A stretch of 64,000 nt of DNA from Amblyomma americanum. Its lineage: Eukaryota > Arthropoda > Arachnida > Ixodida > Ixodidae. A program made the translations under genes and the position numbers. The stretch is taken from the NCBI RefSeq assembly GCF_052857255.1, contig NW_027526693.1, forward strand, positions 62,001-126,000, in the 5' to 3' direction. The notes beneath the pieces were generated by a model that was not told the DNA's origin, did not search any database, and was given only the letters and a program-made list of their open reading frames with translations. This document shows, in pieces, positions 41,430-53,640 of the stretch (position 1 is its first letter; each line of letters starts with the position of its first letter).

Positions 41430-43852
41430 GCCTCGATGCCCGCTCGCCTCGCCTCCGCTTTCAGGGTGAGGACACCCTTTGTTGCACCCCGCGCCGCTGT
41501 TTCCCCCTCGCAGCGGCTTGTTGGGTCACACGCGCGCTATGCATGTGACATCGTTTTTGTGCGGTTGCGTGGGAACTGAAATGATACGAATAAATTGGAA
41601 ATTGATGCTACATGGTTGTTTTGCTCGTGGCAGCAATTTTCTGCCAGTTTTGAATGTTTTTTTTTTTATATGATGCAGGCGCTGCGAATGCACGCCTAAA
41701 AAAAAGCACACTAAAGAAAAGCTTCTGGTTATTAGCGCCTCCATCGTAGTCATAATGTACAATATCAGGGTCGCCGAATGCTGTTGGATTATGCTACATT
41801 TGCTGTTCTAACGTAAAAACTGTTTACTAGGTCCCAAGTTTCTCAGGTATTCCAGCAGGGCGGTGGATGATCTGCCGAACATAAATATTTTTTGCGTGGT
41901 TTACTCCCGCTTGTGCAACATTAACTGGGATGACTTTGTCTTATTACTCCGCCATATGTAAAGGATTCCAAGCAGTAATAGGAAATTCCTTTTCCAAACG
42001 ATCCGTCGCCACACTCTTCTTGGGCGGACAACTGAGGACAAGTCCGAAACAATACGTTCATATTTCATTTGAAACAATACGTTCATATTCTCGCGTTCCG
42101 CGAAAAAAATTATGCACATGGTTGGAGTTTCCCTGTGAATAGTGTTGAATAGACGTTGATTCATAGTAAGATGCGACACCTTGCTGATTATTCAGCAAGA
42201 CATCTGTCGTTTTTATTCGTTTTTCTTGGAAAGAATTAAAAACAAACGGTTCAGTGAAATTTGTAATTCAATAAGGCAACATAGCAGCAACAAATTTCAG
42301 TTGCTAAGTATACAAACACGTTAGTTTTTACTTCTGTTCAAAGCATGAAGGAAAAACATTAAAAGCGACCGATTCACAAAAAAAACCTGAAAAATTCAAC
42401 TATAGATTACGGCTTCATTTCAATGCCACTATTGACGCCAAACTCAACTAAGAGGAGTCGGAGCAACACAGGCCGCCTTTCTCGCTTCAGCGAAATTGTC
42501 TGCTCCAGTTGCCAAAAGACGCTGGCTTGCCGCCTTACTCCATAGTCGCTGGTCAAGGCAGTAGACCTCTCATTAGGTACTGGTCCGGGCTAGTTGTAGT
42601 AAGTGGCTTTATTAAAATAATAAAAAGGAAGGAAAAGATTTGTGCTAGCCCCGGCATCAGCAATTAATACGGTAGCACCTGAGCTGGGGCAGCGGAAATA
42701 AAGGATAGCAAACAGAATGGAGAAATGAAATGAAAGAGGTGAAGGGACAGGAGGAGATGATTTGACTCATGTTGAGCAGAAAGACCCGCGGCAGGAAAGC
42801 TCTCATCCCCGCTGCTGTCATCAAGAAAGAGAAAAAAGTAAGCTCCAGGACATGCCTTCCCAGAAGCACGCGTGACGTATTTTACTTATCCCGTGGCTAT
42901 AGGTATATATCTTTCAATTTGGTTTTCTTGAAGTGGACAGGCTGGTCATTACGAGCTGGCATTGCCTTGAACCTTCCCAAACCTGAAGTCAAAATTTCAC
43001 GGCGAATAAGCAGTGGTTATGGCTATCGCGCTTTTGTGCAAAGTGAATCATACACACGCACAAGATAATTATAGACTACGAAAGGAAACCACGCAGTAGC
43101 AGATTCAACAAAGGTGACCATTTCACACATTTCTTGAAACAAGACAAATTATAAAATAATGTGAGTCAATGTTGTGCTACCAATAAACAGTGAGACTCCT
43201 ACACAGTTCACTGGTCTCTTTCAACAACACCCCAAACACGAGGTGAGCGGTGTATGTCAAAATCTTCTTACAGTTGTTAGGCTTTCATATATTTATCTCA
43301 TATATACTGCCACTGATTTGTCGCAGTAGCAACAGAGGAGCAAGTTAAGGCCTAAACATCCTCGAAGCCGTCGTTGACAGGAAAGCTTGATATTCTCATT
43401 AGAACTGCCCGAGTGGCAGTGTTTGGCGATTATGAAACTCCTGCTCTAAATAAGCAATTCTGACCGTTGGAAAAGCAATCGAGATGTACAGTATCCGGGT
43501 GTACTGATAGCGCTGAAAATGTTACAACCGCTGTGAGAATGTAACGAATGTTCGCAAGGCGCCGAATTTCTCAGCACATGAGCTGCGAAACATGACATAT
43601 TTTAGCTTAACTAACTCCGATTCACTGTTTGAAACATCTCTGGCACCACCCTTTCTTGTTAGAACACCAGGTTCGCGGATTTTCACGCGGTAGTGGCAGT
43701 TTTCTCTTCCGAACGGCCCGCCGCCGCATTGCGCTCTATGCAGCCAAACGGGAGAGTGCGACCCAACAGGTTGCCTTCGCGGGCAGTGTCCTCACCCTGG
43801 AAGCGGAGGCGAGCGCGCATCGAGCCCTGCCGCCGCATCGGGACCAATAAGC
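41430..43852. mobile_element. 2.4-kb segment bounded by inverted repeats, within F copy 3
   Basis: CGCCTCCGCTTTCAGGGTGA at 41452-41471 and TCACCCTGGAAGCGGAGGCG at 43791-43810 are inverted repeats within longer arms of about 70 bases. They interrupt the F copy between its parts 1 and 2. No transposase is visible, and the interior (41560-42600 and 42780-43600) has no recognisable gene. A DNA transposon or a foldback element is likely. Confidence 0.55.
42598..42765 (-). mobile_element. E5-family 3' UTR fragment
   Basis: AAAAAGGAAGGAAAAGATTT, TGAGCTGGGGCAGCGGAAAT and GAATGGAGAAATGAAATG match 53637-53760, the 3' UTR of E5. The fragment ends in a TTATTAAAATAATAA tail. It lies inside the inverted-repeat segment. 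Confidence 0.78.
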
Positions 43853-44265
43853 CTGGCCGCACTGCCGATGTTCGGACTCCCTAACATTAAGTACGGTGTG
43901 CTAAAGGTGTCCAATAGTTTACGATTTCGACTTTCGCCCGACCTGCTGCAGAGACGCCGACCGCCCTTATCAACCCGTTAGCGCGGAGAGGACAAAGTGT
44001 CCATGATTCGTCAGTCTGGATGTCGTTTGCTGAAGTGGTCGTTAAAAGGACTCTTTATTGGGCTCGCTTTCGCCCAGAGATACTGAACAACCAGGCGGCG
44101 AAGAGAGCAAGAAATGTATTGGGCGGTCCACGAAAAACAGCATTTCCGTTTGTCTGGGCCGCGCTGAGATTAAAGTTGGCAAAGGAACTCCGATTGAGCC
44201 TCAAAGCTAACTACGCACTCTAGAGCAATGTAGAAGTATTTGAACGTGGCTGCGGTCATTCTTGA
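43853..44265 (-). repeat. Segment F, copy 3 (inverted), part 2
   Basis: The reverse complement matches 12770-13175 of F copy 1, including the conserved unknown frame. Here it is read on the plus strand at 44020-44223 (NNQAAKRARNVLGGPRK, then LRLSLKANYAL). Confidence 0.85.
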
Positions 44266-44430
44266 TAAAACTATACACCTGTCGCGTCAGGAAATGTTAA
44301 AGCCTCGTACCGGCGGCTTTGAGCACGAACAAACACTGAGAACATTTGAGGGATTGCCCTCTATATAAGAAGAATCAACCAGATGCCTAACAACGAAGAG
44401 GTGTAGAAAAAATCCGCCAGAGATACCTAA

Positions 44431-46639
44431 AGGGACACTGAGGAGAACTCTATCAAATTTTTTTTCTGAGCAAAATCTGATAGTTCGGCATTTCATGACT
44501 TTGTTGCCGCTTGTCCGGGAGCGAAAGATGCATTTATTTAAAAGAAATTTGGATTCGAAGTTGAAAAAAGTTTTTCCCTCCGCTCCGATTCAAACTCGAG
44601 AACTCTAATAACGTCATAGGATGGAGTGGCGTGAAACGTGACGTAAACGCAGACTCCGTGATTTCTGGTGACAAGCCGTGCGGTCTAGCTGCTGCCGAAA
44701 TGAAAGCTACCGCTGGCGCACGTTGAAGGCATCTATCGGGGGTCGCTACCGTCTCTCGTTTACGTTTGCACCGGCGTCATGCCAGCGTTACGGTGTATCC
44801 CGTTCCCGAACCCGACGACGTAGTTCTCGCAAAAACTCCGGCCTGCATTTCAGTGACCTCAGCTCCACAGAGCGTGCGATGCTTGTGGGGGAGCACGGCT
44901 AGGTTAGGCGCCGGCGGGTCGTTTCACCCCTTCCTCAGTGAGCAGCTGTTGCACACTAAATATCATAACCCCAGTGCGAGGAGTCGCGAGGGGCCAGGAC
45001 AAGTCGGCGCGTTGCGCCCATCGAGGGCTTGTCAGGACTATGGGGCCAATGGATTGTGATTCCTTGAACGGCGCGGTTGCATGGTGCAGCAGGCGGCGTC
45101 GAGGCCTCCCACGGTTGCAAGGGCCAAGTAATTTATTTATTTTTTTGCCACAAAAAACGGATGGTTGCTCAAGGGCGGTGCATTTAAAGTTGGCGGCTTG
45201 TGACTAAAGCCGCCGGACGACGCTTGAACGCCTTCCGCTAGATCCAACGGTCCACTGGATCGGGCTCTTTCGCCCACTTACATGTACCTTCAGATATGTA
45301 CTGTGAAAGGATTAAATTAGCCGATAGCTCGAAAAGAACAGCTTCGCCCAACTGGCGAAGCCATTGAATTACGTCACAACGCATACCTCGCCGTGGAGCC
45401 GAATCAGTCTGGCCGAGCCGGCGGCAGCTGGCGCACTCGGCGCGAAATAGAGACGTGCTCCAAGTTTCCGCCAGTGAGGGTAGAGTGCGCCGAAGCCGCC
45501 GAACGCGTCGGCGGTCAAGCCCTGTTGGGGTATAGAGGGTCTCGCTTTGGCCAACGTGACGTCGCCGTGCAGCGCGCGCGTTACGCCGGAGCATAAACAT
45601 GCCTTAACAGAGCCTGCGCTTGACCGCTGACCAACGTATTCGGTGGCGTCATCTACGGGAGCCGCTGAAACCCCCCGCCCACTCACTGAATAAAAAAAAA
45701 ATTTTGAGTCGAGGCTCGAAATCGAACCAGGGCCTTTGGCGTTTGAGGCGGTGACGCTACCACTGCGCCACGATGGCTCGAGTTATAACCAACAATGAAG
45801 GCGCATCTAGTGAAAGCACTCTTCCGATGCAGAAATCTCCATGCTTTCGCTGCGTATATCCTGGCCTATCAGAGCTAGGCCATCAGCAATTTTTTTTTTC
45901 GTAACTGCCTTGTACCTTGTCTCCCGTCCCTAATAAACGATTTCCGTTAAGTTGTCTGAAGTTGTCTGAAGTTGACTGGCACAGCCTTGAATGTTTCCCC
46001 GGGCGAGCGTGCGAAGACACAAGTGCTCTTTATACTGCGAACTGCCTTGTACGGTCACCGACCATCGTGCCATTATAGTTCTTCATCGACCGAGGCGATC
46101 ACCTGACAAGCCTTCAAAGGTTAACTAGCACTTGAAGCGGCACTTGGAGTTCCTCGGCTGTTCGGCGCTTGTAAATCAAGGCACGTCAAAAACAAAACCA
46201 CGGGACACGCAAAGCTCATAGACGCGAAGTGCCATAAAAAATCGAAACTCTCCTGCCCGCCTGTGGCGCCGCCAAGCATCGATTTTCTTTCCTTCCAACG
46301 TATTGGTTGTATATTGTCTGCCTTCCTTGTGTGATGAAAGTGCACTATCGGTTTTAAAACAAAACTTGCTTCAATACTGAACCACTCAACCTTTCCTTGT
46401 CAGCCTCAGAGATTTGTGACTATGTCAGGAAGGAAAATTCCTCCAAGGCGGCGTCTCTTGTGCTATCACGTCATCACGCTTGTACTTGCGAGATTGGCCA
46501 GTGGCGGCGATACCTGTATTTTGGTTCGTGCTATTTTCTTCCTTACAAGAGCTTTGTTTTCAGTAAGAGCGGCGTTTTTGTGATCAAGAGCTGGTATTCT
46601 ATAGATACGAACCAACTTCGATTTCTCCTCACTGTCCCT
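44431..46639. mobile_element. Possible 2.2-kb TIR element
   Basis: AGGGACACTGAGGAGAA at 44431 and TTCTCCTCACTGTCCCT ending at 46639 are inverted repeats with one mismatch, flanked by TAA and TTA. No transposase lies between them. A tRNA-type SINE sits inside at 45640-45790. They may be two separate small elements of one family rather than one unit. Confidence 0.45.
45640..45790 (-). mobile_element. Second tRNA-derived SINE family, copy 2
   Basis: On the minus strand, CGTGGCGCAGTGGTAGCGTC (A box) and GGTTCGATTTCGAGCC (B box) are followed by a T run, TTCAGTGAGTGGGCGGGG and TTTCAGCGGCTCCCG. The same order is seen at 25754-25880. Confidence 0.65.
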
Positions 46640-46654
46640 TTAAGACGGTTACGT

Positions 46655-47130
46655 GTATGGATTACAAAACACTACAGTCCCGCGGGCGAAATGTTTCAGA
46701 AAGGATGCATTGCTCGCGAGTGCGCCGAAGCCTGAGCCTCCTATTCGTTCCTCTGCAGCTTTGCTTGCGCATCACGCTTCCGCAAATCGAAGTTGGCCGC
46801 ACGCTTCTGTCGCTTCATGTCCGCTTCTCGTTTGCGCAGGACAACGTCTCCATGTCGCTTCAACCGTTACAGACTAGCTTTCCGCGCTCTTACCGTAGCA
46901 GTGATCGTCGACGTTGCAGCCCGCCTCTGTAGCCGTCGTATAGCATTTATCGGCCGCCGTGCCTTGCAGCCGATAGAGTACCTTCGTGGGCGCCCTAGTC
47001 TTCCTGTTCACGTAGACGCGGTCGCCGCGGAGGCCACAGAAGTTGACGCCGTCGCCGTTCCATCACACTGCATCACACACACCCCATCAACACGGGAGTC
47101 TGAAAAGACAATGACGCACGCGCTGCCGCG
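46655..47130 (-). pseudogene. Cys-rich exon repeat, copy A
   Basis: On the minus strand an AG acceptor (TCTTTTCAG, about 47096) precedes a frame with WNGDGVNFC, RVYVNRKTRAPTKVLYRLQG and DKCYTTATEAGCNVDDHCYG. A GGTAAGA donor-like site and a stop shortly after follow. Downstream on the same strand lies a charged repeat, LRKREADMKRQKRAANFDLR. An in-frame TGA sits in the exon (before WNG). Copy B at 57780-58330 has the same layout. I do not recognise the family; a secreted Cys-rich protein is possible. Confidence 0.4.
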
Positions 47131-47559
47131 AAACCATTCGGAAAGACACTTAGGACTTATAACGCGAGAGCGCTGCTGGTGCGACTAAGTCATGTGGGGA
47201 GTAGTCTGATACTGGAGCCTGCTGTCTCGGACGCTCCGCCTCAATCCGTTACTTTTCCAATGCTGTTCGCTATTTCTCTCCCGACGCCATCTGCAGTGCT
47301 ATTTCCCTGTAGTGCTCAAGAGCCCTTTTGACTGCGACGCCCTCTCCGGGAATGTTTCCACGCTCCAAAGCTGCTCGAGTCGCTTCCCTCTCCACTTCTG
47401 GCTAGGTGTACAACATAGCCGCCTGGTTGTCAAACCGCTACACAAGAACATGCTAACTGGCCGATATGACGCGTGAAGTCAACACAAAGCCCGATCACTC
47501 TGTGATTTCTATCGTGCCAATGAACACGCAACACACATGGACGCGGCAAGGCAAGATGT
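47131..47559. other. Unassigned sequence
   Basis: No gene or repeat was recognised. Confidence 0.45.
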
Positions 47560-48420
47560 AACAACCTACGTTGTCCGTGCAAGCAAGCTACAATCTGCCC
47601 TTATCTCCACCGCCACAGTGCGTGCCTCCCCCCCCTCCCCCCTCCCCCGCAGCAGTAGAGATAGCAATAGCGCTGGCCATCGCTGACCGCCGTACGCGCT
47701 CAGCCCTCAGTGACTCAATACGAGCAATCCTAAATAACTCGGCAGGCAGCATCTGCATTCCTGCCGCACGCATCCTGCGCAGCTACACTCCCGACCGCAA
47801 AATTAACCCTATCTATGAACTCACCCAGGCGGACAACTCTTGAAACAAAGGGGCCGAGCGACTTGCCCATGGTTGAGCAATCCGGACAGCTAGCCCCATG
47901 GATCCAAGCGCCCTCGCTCAAGCCCCCCAACTTTTGCCGGCATCACCAGTTTTCATAAAGAGACGAGACACCGTTTCACGCTTCGACCGAGCGCAGACCA
48001 TGCTGAACCGCAGCTTGCAGGCGCACTCATTTCATAGACACTCAAGGCTATCACTAATCACCGATGGGGAATACAGGTCACATGCCCAATTTGCAACCAC
48101 GGATAACCCGCCACTCAGGCGCAGATCTTTTGGGGATGGGAAAATATCCTGCCTCCACAGGGCCTCCAGCCAGCATCCTCTGCGGAAAGCTTGGACAAAC
48201 TCCTCATTCAGCCAGACAAGGCCACTGAAATTGCACCGATTTTGGGGGCCCAGGACGTCGCCTCCACCTGAGGGCCACACAGGACTCACCTGCCCTAATT
48301 TCCGACACCTGTAGAAGCTAAAGTTCTCTCTCCTCTCTCTCTTCTTTTCATCTCCATGGCTCTCCGACTGTTCGTGCCACGATGCACACTACGGGCTTTC
48401 AAGTAATGAGGCATATAAAC
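47560..48420 (+). pseudogene. E6 non-LTR fragment: RNase H to 3' end
   Basis: The plus strand reads EIAIALAIADRRTRSALSDS (RNase H Glu and Asp region), then RHSRLSLITDGEY, VTCPICNHG (start of a zinc knuckle) and a C-terminal segment SLDKLLIQPDKATEIAPI. It is broken by stops. The paralog at 57275-57720 is on the minus strand. A C-rich run precedes it at 47628-47650. Confidence 0.6.
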
Positions 48421-48524
48421 CTTTCACCTCAAAATAAAATGCATGAGTAGAAACACATGGCTATATTAGCGCTCATAAAAGGGCTTTCTAACCACGACAT
48501 GCATCACTTCTCTTCTGTGTCTAC

Positions 48525-48835
48525 GTCGCTGCTATCTTGCCACTCCATCACGAACAACTTCAGAGTCCTGTTGACATAGTCACAGAAATTATCTTGTACA
48601 ACCCAAAGTAGCGGCGAAAACTTTTTCACTCAGACCAAAGTGGCGAATGGGTGTCCAAACACAGACTCGGTGTAACTGGCTTTTATTCTGCGTGTCGTCG
48701 ACGTCGATGGTGTTTTCAATCGTCGGTACGCTACTCGTCTTTAATGCGCAGCCGAGCATGACATCGATGTTTTTCTGCGCACTGCTCACTCTAAACAGAA
48801 AGATGCATAAAAATAGTAAGGCGCCCTCCACACTT
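48525..48835 (-). pseudogene. Ty3/gypsy fragment, post-integrase region
   Basis: The minus strand reads VCVWTPIRHFGLSEKVFAAT, matching the conserved VWVWTP-x-R-x-x-GLSEK module found after the integrase core in tick-type Ty3/gypsy elements. A related remnant is at 56805-57130. The flanks do not look like an LTR. Confidence 0.6.
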
Positions 48836-49862
48836 TCTTTTTAAATGAGAATGCCCTAGAGGGCAGCTCACTCCCTTTTTACTTCCTTATGGCCGTATTC
48901 GTGTTTAGAGAGGAGTGAAGATCCCGTATCCCGAGTTCGTGCCATAATAAAAAGCGCATATTCTACCTCAGCGGCTACACCTGATTGGTCGAAACGCCGG
49001 AAGCGGATGTCGTGATTCGGCTGCAGCGAAAAGGTTCGACGAAATCGGATGATGACGACAGGCACATAGCGTACGCTCCGTTAGCACCAGATGCACAAGG
49101 ACAGCCAACATGCCGGTGCGCTTTGAAGCGGAGCCTCTCGCTTCAAAGCGAACTCGTATGAGTTACTGCGTTTTTTGGCACGTGAACTGGCTATAAACTG
49201 GATATTGGACTCTTGCTTCGTCTTATCTTACCTATAGCAAATTGTATTGACGATAATTTTGGCCTGTGTTTTATTTCTCTGGGCGATTGGGTAGCTGCTA
49301 GGTCTAACGAGCACCGGTTTGATGTAGAAATTGTTCTTTTCATTCAATCCGGATGGCGCTACTATCACCAGAGTTATCTCGTCTGCCTATGTTGAATGAT
49401 GCAACAAAGCGTGATGACCCGAAAAATGCTTGCGTTTACTGCGCGCAAATGTGCATTTCTTATACTAGAGCTCTCTGTTAGCTGTTGTTGCGTCCTGCAT
49501 CATAACCGTGTGTAAGGTCTGCCAGCGTGAAACCACTCATGTGCACGGATGGTCAGTGGCCAGAGCGGGCAGCTCCAGCGACGCGTTTGACAAGCCAGAT
49601 GTGGTTTTTCGGCGTCCTTTACGGCTCTCGATAGTCGCGGTGGTGTGGCTCGGCACTGAGCGCGCTAGTTAGCTTCACCTCAGTTTCCAGGCGTCAGAGC
49701 GGGCATGCCAGCACTTCGTAGAGTGGAGAACTTATGAGAACTTCGGCTGCGAAGTTTCCCAACGCTCCTATCAATTAAAGCACACCCAGACAATTTTTAG
49801 CTGATGCGTTTTATTTATTGGCAGCAAATAAATTAAAAACCTATCAGCGGCATCTCGCGGTT
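48836..49862. other. Unassigned sequence
   Basis: About 1 kb with only short frames. I see no domain, repeat or RNA gene. Confidence 0.45.
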
Positions 49863-50569
49863 CTTACAGTGCCTGCATGAAAGGAATGACAAAAACAAAT
49901 TACCGTCTGCACATCCGTCCGATAACAGCGCCAACTTGCGTTCAGCGATGTTGCAGACGGCAATTCTTCACGGCGTCTTGGTTCAGCACGGCACGGAGCG
50001 CGTATTGTGCAGCGAGTGAGTGCACACAAATTTTCCTCTCCGTTCGCTTTTCCCTCGCGATAAATGTAAAACGCCGTGTTGTACGAACAACATAGCTGCC
50101 TTTAATTTACCATAGGCGATCGACGACTGCAGCGGGCGCCATCTGCAAGTGAAAAGCCATGCGTATTGCGTACAATATTTTCTTCTTTAAGTACACCTCC
50201 GGCCTTTACAGTACGGAAAAAAGTGGCAGAACAATTGTTTCTATTTCTTGAAGTCCAATGGGCAAATAAAGCACCTTTGATATTACCCCTTTATAGTGGA
50301 ATCCGATGGAAACCTAAACTTGTTGGTGAATGTTTCTTCTCTGGCATTGGTCTAGTTTCATTTTTCGGTAAAGATCAATAGCGACGCTGGGCGTTTCGAT
50401 GCGGGAACCGCAATGCAGTGACATCCTACCGCCGCTCACAGTCGCAACCGAGACGACATCCGCTTCCGGCGTTTCGACCAATCAGGTGTGGCCGCTGCGG
50501 CAGATTATGACGCCTTTTATTTTGACATAATCTCGCAATATGGCCACAGCTAGGCGACGACATCGAGGT

Positions 50570-50745
50570 TGTCCGCGTCGGTGACGTCCTGCAACACTGC
50601 GTCGAGCGTTGTCATCATGGCCTGCCTGCTGAGTACGAGGAGATAGGGTTTCACAGGGTTGCCTCCTTAAATGTGGTTTGTAGGCGAAGACAAAGTAGGG
50701 CAAGATCGTGTCCGATGGTCTGTGCTTGGTGTCCACGTAGATGGC
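50570..50745 (-). pseudogene. Ty3/gypsy integrase remnant, copy 2
   Basis: Minus-strand frames read SDTILPYFVFAYKP (equivalent to LPY-x-x-FAYN), then, after a frame shift, KPYLLVLSRQAM and TTLDAVLQDVTDADNLDVV. It is part of duplicated block A. Confidence 0.65.
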
Positions 50746-51059
50746 GTGTACTTACATGCAGTTCTTTTTCCATTTAACCCCCGTCAGGGTGCCATTGAGA
50801 TGTCTACGGCAAGTGAGAGGTACAGGCGTCTAATTGGGTTTTATAGAGTCAGCGTAAGTTATCTCACAAGAGTGGATTGTAAACAGAGGTACTTGTTACT
50901 TGTAGTAAGCAGCAATAAGAAAACAAATGAAATATGTTTACGCCTAGCTGCCAAACCCCATGAAATATGACCGAAATATGAGCTTGATTTGAGCAGACTT
51001 TAAGGCGCTGACTAACATCGCATTACCTATTCCTCACATTCCATGACATCACCCTTCAT

Positions 51060-51490
51060 CACCGCAACTCCTGCCTATCCCCCACTCTCCTTTACAAGTC
51101 CCTCTCTAGGCTCCAACAGAGCACGTGGCGCCATTTACAGGCACCCACACTTTCCTCTCTCCTGCCCTCCTTGCTCTTATTCACCCTGGTGCCTCATTTC
51201 CGGAATGCACGCTTAGTCGCCACTCTCGAGCAGACTGTGCTCACTTTCTTTATTGATATCTGGCACTTTCGGCACCCGCCTACTGGCCCTTAAACAGTCC
51301 GCAGCTGTGGGAGGCTGCTCTGGCAAGCTCGGAGCCGTATATTCAACAACGGCTTACGACCTTGGCAGCGGAAGTCGCCGCCAGGCATGACATGGAGGCC
51401 ACGACCGGCAGCCGGAAGGCCACCCACAGAGCTACAGGATCATAATATTCTTTTCGTTTTTTTGCCTTCGCTAAATAAAGTTTTTCACAA
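51060..51490 (+). pseudogene. Non-LTR ORF2 C-terminus, copy 2
   Basis: Homolog of 1180-1630: GCAGCTGTGGGAGGCTGCTC, then GGCAGCGGAAGTCGCCGCC. It ends near CTAAATAAAGTTTTTCACAA. Part of block A. Confidence 0.55.
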
Positions 51491-51721
51491 CACCTATTAA
51501 AACAAAATGGCTAATGGTCCGGTTCGGAGAAAAACCCCGCATCCTCGCGACTGGAAAATCGAGATTCGTGGAATGGGTGTAGTGAGGTGGAAATGCAGGT
51601 TCGCTGCAAAGAAAAAAATGACGTGTGAAGACCCTTCCTAAGGTTTTCGTGGCCGATGCGCAGTCTGAGAGACAGACGGACCACGTGGGTCGTTGTGCCT
51701 TCCCACTTCCATAAGCAAACA

Positions 51722-52060
51722 CACCATGATCATGCAAGGTACTCACCATGGTAATCGTTGGAAAGTTTGAGAAATCTTACACTTGACCAAAGAAGGCGGC
51801 TGGCCTTCCTAACGGCGAAGCTTTTGCCATTCAGAAAACTTCAGAAGTTGGATTGCCATCAGCAACAAAATGGCATCGGCAACACTTCCACGCTCTTCTC
51901 AAGAAATCCCTATCCAGCGAACAAGTGTCTATTTGCATATGTGAACTGCTAAGTGACGAAATATTTTTGGAATATTTTACCGATTGGTTTGACACAACCA
52001 TGAATTAACCCAAAGGGACATTAGCGTAAGCCTGCAATTACTTTAGGGAATTTATTTTTC
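51722..52060 (+). repeat. Duplicated blocks B and C, copy 2 (fused)
   Basis: Block B (51722-51820) and block C (51820-52060) are adjacent here, whereas in copy 1 block D and other sequence lie between them. Confidence 0.72.
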
Positions 52061-52129
52061 ATCAAAGTGAACAAAAAATCTCAAACGCAGTATTGCCTGC
52101 AGTATACATGTTGATGTTTATGGTTCATG

Positions 52130-52375
52130 TTTAATGAAGGTTTAACGTCCCAAAGCAACTCAGGCTATGAGGGACGTCGTAGTGAAAGGGTCCGGAAATT
52201 TTCACCACTTGGGGTTCTTTAACGTGCACTGACATCGCATCGCACAGCATACGGGCCTGTAGAATTTCGCCCCCATCAAAATGCGACCACCACGGACGGG
52301 ATCAAATCCGCGTCTTTTGGTTCAGGAGCCGAGCGCTATAACCACAGAGCCACCGTGGCGGCAACGTTGAAGGTA
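52130..52375 (-). mobile_element. Ruka-related SINE, alternative 3' end
   Basis: The minus-strand head GCCGCCACGGTGGCTCTGTGG and a decayed B box (GGATTTGATCCCGTCCG) lead into the shared core GTGCACGTTAAAGAACCCC. The end is TTTGGGACGTTAAACCTTC, not the ATT tail of the other SINEs. It represents a sister subfamily. Confidence 0.85.
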
Positions 52376-52885
52376 GTCCTTGAAAATATTTCAAAGAAGT
52401 ATGAAGTTCATTCAATAGACCCGGAAGGGTTGATATAATTACTTTTGGGAACAAAACTCGAATGCATCTACTAAAGGCAGACAGTCGCTGATTATGTCCC
52501 CGGGATCGAAATAACAGGACAATAAACGCCACTTAACAGGCAAACTCCGCTCATGAATAGAACATTTACAATACCCTTGAAGACGAAAGCATTAACATTT
52601 TGTTTCTTTCCCGTGCTTACATATGAAGGGGAAACATTTCCTATACTTACGGAACGCCATGGAATCGGGTTGCGGACAGCACAGCGGACTATAGAAATAA
52701 CATGATAGATGCACCCTTGAGATACACGAAGAGAGGATAAATGGCCAGAGAACTAATTCGGCTAAATGACAGCGTATTTGAAATCAAGGACAAACGTAAT
52801 TGCAAGCAAATGTGATGTGAAGGCTGATAACCGATGGTCATAAGTGGTAGCAATGAATCGTAGGAGAAAACAAGCAAACAAATGG
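52370..52885 (+). repeat. Duplicated block D, copy 2
   Basis: Matches 5110-5650 in the same orientation; the SINE above lies just upstream. Confidence 0.75.
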
Positions 52886-52924
52886 TGGGGGTGGTAGTGG
52901 TTTTATTAAAAATAATAGTAAAAA

Positions 52925-53640
52925 TAATAATAGCAGGTCAATGGGTCTAAAAATTAACATGCAGAAAACCAAGGTAATGTTCAACAGCCTAGCAAGGGAA
53001 CAACTGTTCACAATTGGCAGCGAGAGCCTAGAAATTGTGACGGAATACGTCTACTTAGGGCAGGTAGTGACAGCTGATCCGAATCATGAGAGGGAGATAA
53101 CTAGAAGGATAAGAATGGGGTGGAGCGCATATGACAAATTCTCGCAGATCATGAGTGGCAGTTTACCAATTTCCCACAAGAGGAAAGTGTACAACAGCAT
53201 AATCTTACCGGTACTCACCTACGGGGCCGAAACGTGGAGGCTAACGAAAAGAGTTTAGCTTAAGTTAAGGACAACGCAGCGAGCCATGGAAAGAAAAATG
53301 GTAGGTGTAACGTTAAGAGATCGGAAGCGGGCAGAGTGGGTGAGGGTACAAACACGGTTAATGACATCCTAGTCGAAATCAAGAGAACGAAATGTGCTTG
53401 GGCAGGGCATGTAATGCGAAGGCAAGATAACCGCTGGTCCTTAACGGTAACGGAGTGGATTCCAAGAGAAAGTAAGCGTAGCAGGGGGCGGCAGAAGGTT
53501 AGGTGGGCGGATGAGATTAAGAAGTTTGCAGGCAAAGGGTGGATGCAGCTGGCAAAGGATAGGGTTAATTGGAGAGACATGGGAGAGGCATTTGCCCTGC
53601 AGTGGGTGTAGTAAGGCTGATGATGATGATGATGATGAAC
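52925..53640 (+). mobile_element. RTE-clade (BovB-like) 3' fragment
   Basis: The plus strand reads MGLKINMQKTKVMFN, YVYLGQVVTADPNHEREI, KVYNSIILPVLTYGAETW (stop at 53257), then, after a frame shift, AWAGHVMRRQDNRWS and RGRQKVRWADEIKKF, with a (GAT)n tail at 53618-53637. This order is typical of the RTE ORF2 C-terminus. It is 5'-truncated and dead, and splits the E5 3' UTR. Confidence 0.88.

Larger units (their letters stand above)
49863..51715 (+). repeat. Duplicated block A, copy 2
   Basis: Direct copy of 1-1890, with shorter and different indels. It is followed at once by block B, unlike copy 1. Confidence 0.85.
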
